Positions 21,941 to 28,812 are shown, counted from the first letter of the stretch. The stretch: DNA of 28,812 bases from Prevotella sp. (GCA_016291915.1 JAEEZP010000136.1:1-28812); one strand, 5' to 3'. Made by a program: numbers and translations. Notes: a model not told the origin generated them from the letters alone.

Positions 21941-24900
21941 TTACGTGCCGACGTATCATAATAAGTAGTTTACTTCTGGTGTGCAGCATGATGGTATGCG
22001 CTCAACAGAAGTTTTTTAACCTGACTGCAGAACAAGTCAGGCTCGATGAGTCATTGCCTCTTTTCTATACGGCAGTTCCTTTGGGAGAAAATTTTGCTGA
22101 CAGTGTCTATACCGTGGATATCGCCTATCTGGAATACCTGTCGATGACGGACAAAGATATCCGTCGGTATCATCAACTGACTCAAGACTCACTACCGGAA
22201 AAACCTGTTATCTGCAGTGCGGTGACCGTTGATCGTAGAAAAGGACGATTAGAGGTTTCCTTCATCCCGTTGGTGAGGCAACACGGGAAATATAAAAAGG
22301 TGGTGAGCTTTATGCTCGATATCCATGCCACTGCAAAGACAACGACTCAGCGAAAGGTGCTGACACGCAGTGACCACGAGGGACGTTACACGACTCATTC
22401 TGTACTTTCCAATGGCTCGTGGGCAAAGATACGAGTGCCTGAGAGTGGTGTCTACCAACTGACAGCAGAACTGGTTCGTAAGGCTGGGTTCAAGGATATT
22501 AATAAGGTACATGTTTATGGGTATGGTGGTGCTTTGCAACCGAATGTGCTGTCGGGTGACTATCTGCAGCAGACTGATGACCTGAAAGAGGTACCGCAGT
22601 GCATTGTTGGCGGCAAACGGCTGTTCTATGCACAGGGACCTGTCACGTGGAATAACTCCCAGCGAATCCGTAATCCTTATTCCGATTATGGGTATTATTT
22701 CATCACTGAGGACAGCAGTGAACCGCTGACCATCGATGAGGCTACCTTCCTCGAAACCTATTATCCTTCACGCTATGGGGCAGCTACCTTGCATGAGATA
22801 GATAACTTTGCGTGGTTTGAGGGAGGAAGGAATCTCTTTGAGGATTCCCCTATCAGTCAGGGAAGCAGCAAGTCGTATACCATTGCCAACCCTCTTCCGG
22901 GACAGTCGGCAACGAGCATATATGTAAACATTACAGCTGCTAATGCCAGTACGGTGGAAGTATTTGTCAACGATACCAACATGGGTACGCTTTATATCTC
23001 TTCCATGGGAGACTACGACCATGGAAAGAGTGCGGGAAGAACCTTTAATGTTTCTGACCTGGCATATACTGGTGATAGCTATTCAGTTAAACTGACTACT
23101 ATCAGTGGCGGTCCGGTACGTCTCGACTATATCTCAGCATACACTGCCGTTCAACATGCTTCTCATCCTGATCTGAATGTTTCACCCGGAGTGCCTGAGT
23201 ATGTGTATAATATCACCAATCAGGACCTTCATGCTGATAAGGATATTCAGATGGTTATCGTTATCCCGACAACACAGAAACTGCGTGAGCAGGCAGAACG
23301 TATCAAGACATTGCATGAGCGGAATGACGGGATGACGGTGAAGATTGTCCCTGCGGATGAGTTGTATAATGAGTTCTCCAGCGGCACACCCGATGCCAAT
23401 GCTTATCGCAGGTACATGAAGATGTTATACGACAGGGCGGAGCACGAAGAGCAGATGCCCCGTTACCTCCTCCTCTTCGGTGATTGTGCCTGGGACAACC
23501 GCATGAACTCGGGTGCCTGGAAAGGATATAATCCAGATGACTTCCTCCTTTGTATGGAGAGTGAAAACTCTTTCAGTAAGACCGACTGTTATGTGGATGA
23601 CGGATTTTTCTGTTGTCTGGATGATGGGGAGGGTGGCAGCCCTGACCGTACCGATCGTCAGGATATAGCGGTGGGCCGTTTCCCTGTCCGTACCGTTGAT
23701 GAGGCAAAAGTCCTTGTTGACAAGACAATTGCCTATGTGGAAAACAAAGGAGCGGGTGCCTGGCAGAATACGGTGATGTTCATGGGTGATGACGGTAATG
23801 GCAACCAACACATGAAAGATGCGGATCTGGCTGCTAACTTAGTAGCGACGCTGAATCCTGCACTGCATGTCAAGAAGGTGATGTGGGATGCTTATACCCG
23901 TCAGACATCCTCAACCGGTAACAGTTATCCGGATGTGACGAATATCATCAAGCAACAGCAGCAGGCTGGGGCCTTGGTGATGGATTACTGCGGTCATGGC
24001 TCCGAGACAAGCATCTCACATGAACGGGTACTGCTGTTAAACGATTTCAAGGAGTTCGTAAACGACAGTTATCCACTGTGGATAACAGCTTCGTGTGATA
24101 TCGCGCCTTTCGACGGACAGACAGACAATATCGGGGAATATGCGTTGCTGAACAGTAAGGGTGGGGCAGTGGCTTTCTTCGGGACAACGCGCACGGTATA
24201 TGTCGATCGTAACCGTGCCATCAACCTGTCGTACCTGAGGGCTTTATTTACGCCGCAGGAAGGAAAATATGTCTCTATTGGTGAGGCACAACGTATCGCG
24301 AAGAATAATCTTCTGTCGAGTAATATCACCATCAATGGTGTGAAGGTGACAAATCCCGACGGAGTGGATCTGACCATCAACAAACTGCAGTACTCACTCT
24401 TAGGTGACCCGGCATTGGTGTTGAAGATTCCTACACAGCAGGCGGTGGTCGATAGTATCAATGGTGTAGTAGTCAGCGGGACGGAGTCGGTAAGCATCAA
24501 AGCGGGACAGACTGTACGAGTATATGGTCACATTGAGAAAGACAGACAGTTGGATGCTTCATTCAACGGTGTGATAACAGCCGTGGTACGTGACTCAGAA
24601 GAGACAATCGTCTGCAAGTTGAATGATACCACCTCCGATGGAGCTGATGAGGCTTTCGTCTATAACGACCGTACGAAGATCCTCTTCAACGGTCAGGATA
24701 GTGTCCAGGCAGGACGTTTTACTTTCTCGTTCGCCGTTCCGAAAGATATCAACTACAGTGATGATGCCGGACAAATCAACCTGTATGCCGTAGATAACTC
24801 AAAGACGTTGATGGCTAACGGTGTTAATGAACGGATGATTATCGGTGGCTCGGATATCAGCCGCAACGACTCTATCGGACCGTCGGTATATTGCTACCTG

Positions 24901-25530
24901 AACTCACCGCAGTTCATCAATGGCGGTACGGTGAACACCACTCCGTATTTCGTGGCGGTGATATCCGACGAGGATGGACTGAATACCACAGGCAATGGTA
25001 TCGGGCATGATCTGGAACTGATCATCGATGGTGAGATGGCAAAGACGTATAACCTCAATGATAACTTCGTGTACGACTTCGGTTCGTATACCAGCGGTTC
25101 TACCTATTATAATATACCAGCCCTTGAACCGGGACCACATAAACTGAAGTTCCGTGCATGGGACATCCTGAATAATTCGTCAACGACAGAACTGGCATTT
25201 ACGGTGGTGAAAGGACTGGAACCAGATTTCTTCAGTGTCGGATTATCAGACAATCCGGCGAAAGGCAGTACAACCTTTATCATCAACCATGACCGTACAG
25301 GCAGTGATATGGATGTGGAGATAGAGGTGTTCGACGTGAGTGGACGACAGTTGTGGAAACATAAAGAGAATGCCGTACCTACCTCCGGCGCCTATACCGT
25401 CAGCTGGAACCTGAGTCTTGACAACGGACAGCGGCTGCAGACGGGTGTGTATCTCTATCGGGTGCATATCAGCAGCGATGGCAGTAAGAAAGTGTCTAAA
25501 TCAAAGAAACTCATCGTGGTGGGTGGGTAA
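21937..25530 (+). CDS. porU: Type IX secretion system sortase PorU (gingipain-like C25 peptidase)
   Basis: 1197 aa with a signal peptide (about 1-22, ending CA before QQKF). After an N-terminal beta-rich region, a C25 peptidase domain covers roughly 430-810. It contains LLLFGDCAWDNR, DYCGHGSETSISHE (His687) and WITASCDIAPFDGQ (Cys720), the His-Cys pair of gingipain-like proteases. The C-terminus carries a T9SS-type sorting domain from about 1105 (DNPAKGSTTFII, FDVSGRQLW, GVYLYRVHI). In Porphyromonas gingivalis PorU is the surface sortase that removes cargo C-terminal domains and joins cargo to anionic LPS. Its length matches the family. It is followed by porV, its known partner. Confidence 0.95.
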   Translation: MITCRRIIISSLLLVCSMMVCAQQKFFNLTAEQVRLDESLPLFYTAVPLGENFADSVYTVDIAYLEYLSMTDKDIRRYHQLTQDSLPEKPVICSAVTVDRRKGRLEVSFIPLVRQHGKYKKVVSFMLDIHATAKTTTQRKVLTRSDHEGRYTTHSVLSNGSWAKIRVPESGVYQLTAELVRKAGFKDINKVHVYGYGGALQPNVLSGDYLQQTDDLKEVPQCIVGGKRLFYAQGPVTWNNSQRIRNPYSDYGYYFITEDSSEPLTIDEATFLETYYPSRYGAATLHEIDNFAWFEGGRNLFEDSPISQGSSKSYTIANPLPGQSATSIYVNITAANASTVEVFVNDTNMGTLYISSMGDYDHGKSAGRTFNVSDLAYTGDSYSVKLTTISGGPVRLDYISAYTAVQHASHPDLNVSPGVPEYVYNITNQDLHADKDIQMVIVIPTTQKLREQAERIKTLHERNDGMTVKIVPADELYNEFSSGTPDANAYRRYMKMLYDRAEHEEQMPRYLLLFGDCAWDNRMNSGAWKGYNPDDFLLCMESENSFSKTDCYVDDGFFCCLDDGEGGSPDRTDRQDIAVGRFPVRTVDEAKVLVDKTIAYVENKGAGAWQNTVMFMGDDGNGNQHMKDADLAANLVATLNPALHVKKVMWDAYTRQTSSTGNSYPDVTNIIKQQQQAGALVMDYCGHGSETSISHERVLLLNDFKEFVNDSYPLWITASCDIAPFDGQTDNIGEYALLNSKGGAVAFFGTTRTVYVDRNRAINLSYLRALFTPQEGKYVSIGEAQRIAKNNLLSSNITINGVKVTNPDGVDLTINKLQYSLLGDPALVLKIPTQQAVVDSINGVVVSGTESVSIKAGQTVRVYGHIEKDRQLDASFNGVITAVVRDSEETIVCKLNDTTSDGADEAFVYNDRTKILFNGQDSVQAGRFTFSFAVPKDINYSDDAGQINLYAVDNSKTLMANGVNERMIIGGSDISRNDSIGPSVYCYLNSPQFINGGTVNTTPYFVAVISDEDGLNTTGNGIGHDLELIIDGEMAKTYNLNDNFVYDFGSYTSGSTYYNIPALEPGPHKLKFRAWDILNNSSTTELAFTVVKGLEPDFFSVGLSDNPAKGSTTFIINHDRTGSDMDVEIEVFDVSGRQLWKHKENAVPTSGAYTVSWNLSLDNGQRLQTGVYLYRVHISSDGSKKVSKSKKLIVVGG

Positions 25531-25579
25531 AATCATCTGAAAGACAATAAAAAGAAAGATATAGAGTTATTTATAACGT

Positions 25580-26737
25580 ATGAAAAGAAGATATTACATA
25601 GGAACATTGCTCTTGCTGTTTTGTGTCTTATCCGTGAAGGCACAGGACAAGAAGAATATGTTCAATCCCATCTATACCTCAGTAACGTCGCAGACCATTG
25701 CTCCCGACGCAAGGGCTGCGGGAATGGGTGATGTGGGTGCAGCTACCGATCCGGATGTAAACTCACAGTATTGGAATCCGGCCAAGTACCCTTTTACCAT
25801 CAGTAGGGCGGGGGTGTCACTCAACTACACACCGTGGTTAAGACAGATCGTCAATGATATCGACCTGGCTTATCTGGCAGGTTATTACCGTATCGGTGAC
25901 TATAGCGCTGTCTCCGGTTCTCTGCGTTATTTCTCTCTCGGTGAGGTGCTGACGGATTATTCCGATGACGCCATGACCATCAATCCTTATGAGATGTCAA
26001 TAGATGTGGCCTACTCTCTGATGCTGAGTGAGAAATTCTCTTTAGGTGCTGGTTTACGCTGGATCTATTCCGATCTTACTTACGACTATACCGACGATAC
26101 CTCTCCTGGTAGTGCCTTTGCAGCCGACCTGTCGTGTTATTACAATGATTATATCATGTTGGGTAGCAGGGAGTGCCAACTGGGCTTGGGTATGAACATC
26201 AGTAATATCGGTAGTAAGATCAATTTCGGTGGGGATGACCATAGTGAGTTTATTCCGACGAATCTTCGTCTGGGTGCTTCCCTGATGGTGCCTGTTGATG
26301 AATACAACCGTTTCTCTATCAGTGCCGATGCTAACAAACTGCTGGTGCCTACTTATCCGATGGATGAGAATGGGGAGTATTCCGAAGCGTATGCGGAGGA
26401 CCATTACTACAATATCAGTTCTATCTCCGGTATCTTCAAGAGCTTCTCGGATGCTCCCGGCGGTGCTAAGGAGGAGTTGCAGGAGATCAACTGGAGTGTA
26501 GGTGCTGAGTATGTCTATCACGACCAGTTCTCTCTCCGTGCCGGTTATCATCATGAGAGTGAGAATAAAGGTAATCTGAAGTACTTCACCTTAGGTGCCG
26601 GCTTCCGCATGAATGTGTTCTCCTTGGATGTGGGTTATGTTATCGCCACGGCTAAGAGTAATCCGCTCGACCAGACTCTCCGCTTTACCCTGGCATTCGA
26701 TATGGATGGTATCAAGGACCTCTTCGGAAGAAGATAA
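25580..26737 (+). CDS. porV: Type IX secretion outer-membrane shuttle protein PorV
   Basis: 385 aa with a signal peptide, MKRRYYIGTLLLLFCVLSVK, cleaved after KA. The mature protein reads NPIYTSVTSQTIAPDARAAG then MGDVGAATDPDVNSQYWNPA, the hallmark opening of PorV. The rest is alternating beta-strand, ending in a Phe-rich outer-membrane strand region (LRFTLAFDMDGIKDLFGRR). PorV carries T9SS cargo from the translocon to the PorU attachment complex. It lies 49 bases after porU with no promoter seen in between. Confidence 0.95.
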   Translation: MKRRYYIGTLLLLFCVLSVKAQDKKNMFNPIYTSVTSQTIAPDARAAGMGDVGAATDPDVNSQYWNPAKYPFTISRAGVSLNYTPWLRQIVNDIDLAYLAGYYRIGDYSAVSGSLRYFSLGEVLTDYSDDAMTINPYEMSIDVAYSLMLSEKFSLGAGLRWIYSDLTYDYTDDTSPGSAFAADLSCYYNDYIMLGSRECQLGLGMNISNIGSKINFGGDDHSEFIPTNLRLGASLMVPVDEYNRFSISADANKLLVPTYPMDENGEYSEAYAEDHYYNISSISGIFKSFSDAPGGAKEELQEINWSVGAEYVYHDQFSLRAGYHHESENKGNLKYFTLGAGFRMNVFSLDVGYVIATAKSNPLDQTLRFTLAFDMDGIKDLFGRR

Positions 26738-26756
26738 ATTATAATTGCCTTCGGCG

Positions 26757-26818
26757 ATTTTGCTCACGCTTGGCATAACCCAAGTAAACTTAGCTCTGCA
26801 CTCGCTTACTCGCAAAAT
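26757..26818. repeat. Inverted-repeat-ended intergenic element
   Basis: A 62-base segment bounded by ATTTTGC (26757-26763) and GCAAAAT (26812-26818), with an internal hairpin CTTGG/CCAAG (26769-26784). The right end and the adjoining tandem repeat recur at 27449-27477 with one mismatch in 29 bases. It resembles a dispersed repetitive element. Confidence 0.55.
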
Positions 26819-26820
26819 TC

Positions 26821-26848
26821 TTCACTCTTCACTCTTAACTCTTCACTT
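26821..26848. repeat. Seven-base-period repeat before ispF
   Basis: Units TTCACTC, TTCACTC, TTAACTC, TTCACTT end 3 bases before the ispF ATG at 26852. They occupy the space where the ribosome binding region of ispF would lie. Confidence 0.75.
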
Positions 26849-26851
26849 TTT

Positions 26852-27337
26852 ATGTATCGTATAGGTTTTGGATATGATGTTCACCGACTCGTAGAAGGAC
26901 GTGAATTATGGTTGGGTGGTATCAAGATCGACCACTCACTCGGACTCTTAGGACATAGCGATGCCGATGTCCTGATCCATGCTATCTGTGATGCCCTGTT
27001 GGGCGCTGCCAATATGCGTGATATCGGCTACCATTTTCCAGATACCTCTAACGAGACACTGAATATGGACAGTAAGGTTATCCTGAAGAAAACCATGGAA
27101 CTGATACAGTCGAAAGGGTATTCCTTCGGAAATCTTGATGCAACAGTCTGTGCTGAGCGCCCCAAACTTAATCCTCATGTACCTGCCATCAAGAAATGTC
27201 TGGCAGAGATTATCAACACCGATGAGGATAACATCTCCATTAAAGCCACTACTACCGAAAACTTAGGTTTCACTGGACGTGAAGAGGGCATCAGTGCCTA
27301 CGCCGTGGTGTTGCTGACAAAAGACAATAACCAATAA
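26852..27337 (+). CDS. ispF: 2-C-methyl-D-erythritol 2,4-cyclodiphosphate synthase
   Basis: 161 aa, starting MYRIGFGYDVHRLVEGRELW. D9 and H11 of the DVH motif, HSDADVLIHAICDALLGA and DIGYHFPDT are the zinc- and substrate-binding signatures of IspF. TTENLGFTGREEGISAYAVVLL closes the protein in the usual way. The enzyme cyclises CDP-ME-2-phosphate in the MEP pathway. The last codons and stop (DNNQ then TAA) lie within a CAATAAC heptad repeat that continues past the gene. Confidence 0.97.
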   Translation: MYRIGFGYDVHRLVEGRELWLGGIKIDHSLGLLGHSDADVLIHAICDALLGAANMRDIGYHFPDTSNETLNMDSKVILKKTMELIQSKGYSFGNLDATVCAERPKLNPHVPAIKKCLAEIINTDEDNISIKATTTENLGFTGREEGISAYAVVLLTKDNNQ

Positions 27338-27359
27338 CCAATAACCAATAAACAATAGA
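27325..27359. repeat. Seven-base-period repeat overlapping the ispF 3' end
   Basis: Five units: CAATAAC three times, then CAATAAA and CAATAGA. The first two encode the end of IspF and supply its stop codon at 27335-27337. Confidence 0.8.
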
Positions 27360-27731
27360 CAGTATCCAATCTCAAACGGAAAACATGTAGGGGTGGCATG
27401 TCAAAATGATGTTCATCGTAGGGACTTACTTGATGTATGTCCGCCTATACTCACAAAATTCTTCACTCTTCACTCTTCATTCTTCATTCTTCACTTTCTA
27501 CTGGCGTTAAAGGTCGAACACCTCGCCCCATGCCTATGGGGAGAGGATGGGAGAGGGGACGAGAAGATGGCAAAACAACCGTAAACTATAACGCTTCGCA
27601 GATCTAACCCCATTTAATACTCTATCCATTAAAAAATCGAATTTTATGCCGAAACAGTCGTTGTTAACGCACACAGTCGTTGATTTAAGTCAAGAAAAGG
27701 ATATTTTTTATGATTAATCGGGGCACAACTA
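27360..27731. other. Gene-free stretch after ispF
   Basis: No gene is supported. Contents: a heptad array of TTCACTC/TTCATTC (27462-27496), whose left flank copies 26808-26836; a strong hairpin CCTCGCCCCAT-GCCT-ATGGGGAGAGG (27521-27546) with one mismatch and no T-run; and a 10-base direct repeat ACAGTCGTTG (27654-27663 and 27673-27682, period 19) ahead of the next promoter. The 63-codon ORF here is a translation of the tandem repeat. Confidence 0.6.
27462..27496. repeat. Seven-base-period repeat, second TTCACTC array
   Basis: Five units: TTCACTC, TTCACTC, TTCATTC, TTCATTC, TTCACTT. Preceded by ACTCACAAAATTC, nearly identical to the flank of the array before ispF. Confidence 0.75.
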
Positions 27732-27762
27732 TTGCGACATTCCCCAAATCGTATTACCTTTG
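27732..27762 (+). promoter_or_regulatory. Promoter of the first small cassette
   Basis: TTG (27732-27734, preceded by A, so ATTG in place of TTTG), 20-base spacer, TACCTTTG (27755-27762) followed by GCA. Transcription should begin near 27769. There is no sizeable gene downstream before a terminator at 27921. Confidence 0.75.
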
Positions 27763-27857
27763 CATCGTCAAAAGGTTAATAGATTGTTTAGGTTAGTAAT
27801 ATTAGTTTTAGGTTTTTAGTTATTAATTAAGGTAAGTTTTCATGATTGTTTGAAAGG

Positions 27858-27908
27858 ATGACAATGGTTACCGTGAGGCCACCATTTAATTCGAAAAAGG
27901 ATTTTTAG
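27858..27908 (+). CDS. Possible 16-aa micro-ORF
   Basis: ATG at 27858 to TAG at 27908 encodes MTMVTVRPPFNSKKDF. GAAAGG lies directly before the first ATG and six bases before the second ATG (27864), a plausible ribosome binding site for the latter. It overlaps the small hairpin of the candidate RNA, so folding and translation would compete. No function can be assigned, and an ORF of this size can arise by chance. Confidence 0.3.
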   Translation: MTMVTVRPPFNSKKDF

Positions 27909-27920
27909 TTAAACATAGTT

Positions 27921-27958
27921 TACGCTACAGCTCGTTGAGGGTCGTAGCGTATTTTTTT
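27921..27958 (+). terminator. Intrinsic terminator of the first small cassette
   Basis: TACGCTAC (27921-27928) pairs perfectly with GTAGCGTA (27944-27951), with a minor CTC/GAG pairing in the loop, followed by seven T (27952-27958). Confidence 0.9.
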
Positions 27959-28062
27959 ATTGTATATTTACCTCCTTTAGACACTTTTCCGCTCACTTTC
28001 CGCGATATGTCCATAATCCTTTTTCCTGTCCATACAACAGATGAAGGAATTCACGAAAAATC

Positions 28063-28093
28063 ATTGTCACGTGAGAAATCAGCGATATCTTTG
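28063..28093 (+). promoter_or_regulatory. Promoter of the second small cassette
   Basis: ATTG (28063-28066), 19-base spacer, TATCTTTG (28086-28093). An eight-base palindrome TCACGTGA (28067-28074) directly follows the -33 box and could be an operator. The leader to the small ORF at 28178 would be about 78 bases. Confidence 0.75.
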
Positions 28094-28177
28094 CTTCAGA
28101 AATAACAAAGACGGTGAATCTGTCGGAGTTAAAAGAAACAAATTAACAAGAGTAATAACAAATAAAAAGATACGATT

Positions 28178-28339
28178 ATGAAGGCAATGGAATTATCGCC
28201 GATGACAGTTGCACAGTTCAACAGCGCGGCACAGGCAGAGAAAGTAATGAAGGCAGTAAAGAACGCTCTTAAGAGCACCGTCAAGTTCTTGATGTTCATC
28301 AGCCCTGTTTACCCACAGGTAAGTCAGAAGATGCAATAA
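28178..28339 (+). CDS. Small protein of 53 residues, unknown function
   Basis: Begins MKAMELSPMTVAQFNSAAQA and ends YPQVSQKMQ, with TAA at 28337-28339. It is not recognised. The middle (roughly residues 18-40) forms a Lys-rich amphipathic helix, AEKVMKAVKNALKSTVKF, followed by a hydrophobic LMFISPVYP patch. Support for it being real: its own promoter at 28063-28093, clean codon use, a terminator at 28494, and a GGGTGA-AGA-TCACCC hairpin (28343-28357) right after the stop. There is no signal peptide, no Cys and no double-glycine cleavage site, so a secreted peptide is possible but unsupported. Confidence 0.6.
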   Translation: MKAMELSPMTVAQFNSAAQAEKVMKAVKNALKSTVKFLMFISPVYPQVSQKMQ

Positions 28340-28342
28340 TAC

Positions 28343-28357
28343 GGGTGAAGATCACCC
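28343..28357 (+). other. Hairpin just after the small ORF
   Basis: GGGTGA (28343-28348), loop AGA, TCACCC (28352-28357): a perfect six-base stem with no following T-run. It may stabilise the 3' end of a processed message. Confidence 0.6.
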
Positions 28358-28493
28358 ACAGCACATCAACAACACCGGATTAGCTTGTTCATTAGATTAA
28401 TAATATTTAGGTTAGGTTAAACATATACACGTTTTGGTTAGATTTTTTCTCATAGGTTATATAAATGATTAGTAGTAAAAGGATTTCTCTCTT

Positions 28494-28525
28494 CTGGGCC
28501 GGATAGCGATCTGGCCCAGTTTTTA
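28494..28525 (+). terminator. Intrinsic terminator of the second small cassette
   Basis: CTGGGCC (28494-28500) pairs with GGCCCAG (28513-28519) across a 12-base loop, followed by TTTTT. About 150 bases separate it from the small ORF stop codon; that space is T-rich and carries TTTAGGTTAGGTT, similar to the start of the first cassette RNA. Confidence 0.9.
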
Positions 28526-28555
28526 TATAGGAATATGGACAATACTTAAAATATA

Positions 28556-28577
28556 AACCCCTCGAATTTGTGGGGTT
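28556..28577 (-). terminator. Possible terminator of the hepT gene
   Basis: AACCCC (28556-28561) pairs with GGGGTT (28572-28577). Read on the minus strand, the hairpin is followed by TATATTTT, a moderately U-rich tail. It lies about 60 bases after the hepT stop codon. Confidence 0.4.
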
Positions 28578-28636
28578 GATGACAGTGTAAGGGCTGATAC
28601 CACTCCTCTTTATCCTGGCACATGTATGGTGAGGTC

Positions 28637-28812
28637 TTAATATTCTTTATTTAGTTCTTCGCAAAAATACAAAATAGCCTTCTTTAATGGGGATATTTCG
28701 TTTTTTACTATCCATAAGATTTGGTCAGCATCGATATCAAAATAATGATGGGCGATAATATCACGCATTCCTTTAATATTTTTCCATGGAATGGAAGGGT
28801 ATGAAGATAAAA
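28637..28812 (-). CDS. HepT-type RNase toxin, C-terminal fragment
   Basis: The last 57 codons of a gene that enters from the right edge; the stop codon is the TTA at 28637-28639. The translation contains IPWKNIKGMRDIIAHHYFDI, with the R-x4-H-x-Y active-site motif (RDIIAHHY) of HepT (DUF86) RNases. HepT toxins pair with MntA nucleotidyltransferase antitoxins that AMPylate the Tyr of this motif. The N-terminus and any mntA lie beyond the window. Only the C-terminal end is seen here, but the motif is complete. Confidence 0.88.
   Translation of the reverse strand, partial: LSSYPSIPWKNIKGMRDIIAHHYFDIDADQILWIVKNEISPLKKAILYFCEELNKEY

Larger units (their letters stand above)
27769..27958 (+). ncRNA. 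Candidate ~190-nt RNA bounded by promoter and terminator
   Basis: This segment is delimited by a good -7 box upstream and a strong terminator downstream. The first 75 bases are T-rich with repeated TTAGGTT/TTAGGTTTT words. AATGG (27863-27867) pairs with CCATT (27882-27886) around an inner CC-GTGA-GG hairpin. A very short ORF lies within. It does not resemble a tmRNA, an RNase P RNA or an obvious 6S hairpin. It could be a small regulatory RNA or a leader-peptide transcript. The boundaries are predicted. Confidence 0.5.

Noticed and set aside
27393..27584. 63-codon ORF after ispF
   Set aside because: Its FFTLHSSFFILHF stretch is the translated TTCACTC repeat; no promoter or family features.
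27769..27958. 6S RNA or tmRNA identity for the candidate small RNA
   Set aside because: There is no long central-bubble hairpin joining both ends, and no tRNA-like ends or tag-peptide frame ending in a typical tag.

Overview
The window comes from a Bacteroidales genome, most likely Prevotella or a close relative. Evidence: two type IX secretion (T9SS) genes (porU, porV); Bacteroidetes-only families (a DUF4290-like protein, a MurA with Asp at the catalytic Cys position); and promoters of the Bacteroidetes form TTTG-N19/20-TAnnTTTG rather than -35/-10. No tRNA, rRNA, IS element, prophage or CRISPR array was seen. Genus is inferred from gene order and style only.

Layout. (1) 1-3290, minus strand: a housekeeping operon tsaB, DUF4290-like gene, murA, rimM, dxr (dxr runs off the left edge). 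(2) 3381-5463, plus: yicC-family gene, gmk, nadD, then a convergent Nudix gene. (3) 5907-6488: a 580-base gene-poor gap with palindromes and a clear promoter. (4) 6489-13586, plus: a 7-kb tightly packed cell-surface operon made of a small antitoxin-like gene, a phosphoethanolamine-transferase-like enzyme, two acyltransferase-3 proteins, a UbiA-family prenyl-phosphate pentosyl transferase candidate, a HAD phosphatase, and a polytopic GT-C-like protein. (5) 13588-17683: surface-glycan genes on alternating strands: licD (-), wzx-type flippase (+), and a glycosyltransferase 2 gene coupled to an IspD/TarI-type cytidylyltransferase (-). (6) 17997-21319: ribosomal operon rplM, rpsI, rpsB, tsf, with structured leaders before rplM and rpsB and a terminator at the end. 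(7) 21323-27337: a fumarylacetoacetate-hydrolase-family gene, porU, porV, ispF. (8) 27338-28636: 1.3 kb without a large gene, holding repeats and two successive promoter-to-terminator cassettes. The first gives a ~190-nt RNA with at most a 16-codon ORF; the second carries a 53-codon ORF. (9) 28637-28812, minus: the C-terminal end of a HepT-type RNase toxin.

How the genes fit together. Regions 4 and 5 read as one outer-envelope modification locus: lipid or glycan decoration with phosphoethanolamine and acyl groups, a possible polyprenyl-phosphate pentose donor made by UbiA plus HAD and used by the GT-C-like protein, and a probable CDP-alditol or similar donor (cytidylyltransferase) used by LicD. 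PorU and PorV belong to the T9SS attachment step, which joins cargo to anionic LPS at the surface, so the neighbourhood is dominated by envelope biogenesis.

The most interesting signals are: the UbiA-HAD-GT-C module; the orphan antitoxin-like first gene with a dyad-rich promoter; the two small cassettes at 27.7-28.5 kb; and 7- or 8-base-period tandem repeats with unrelated sequences in at least seven intergenic gaps, often reaching into the neighbouring stop codon. All functional calls come from reading sequence motifs; no database search was run.
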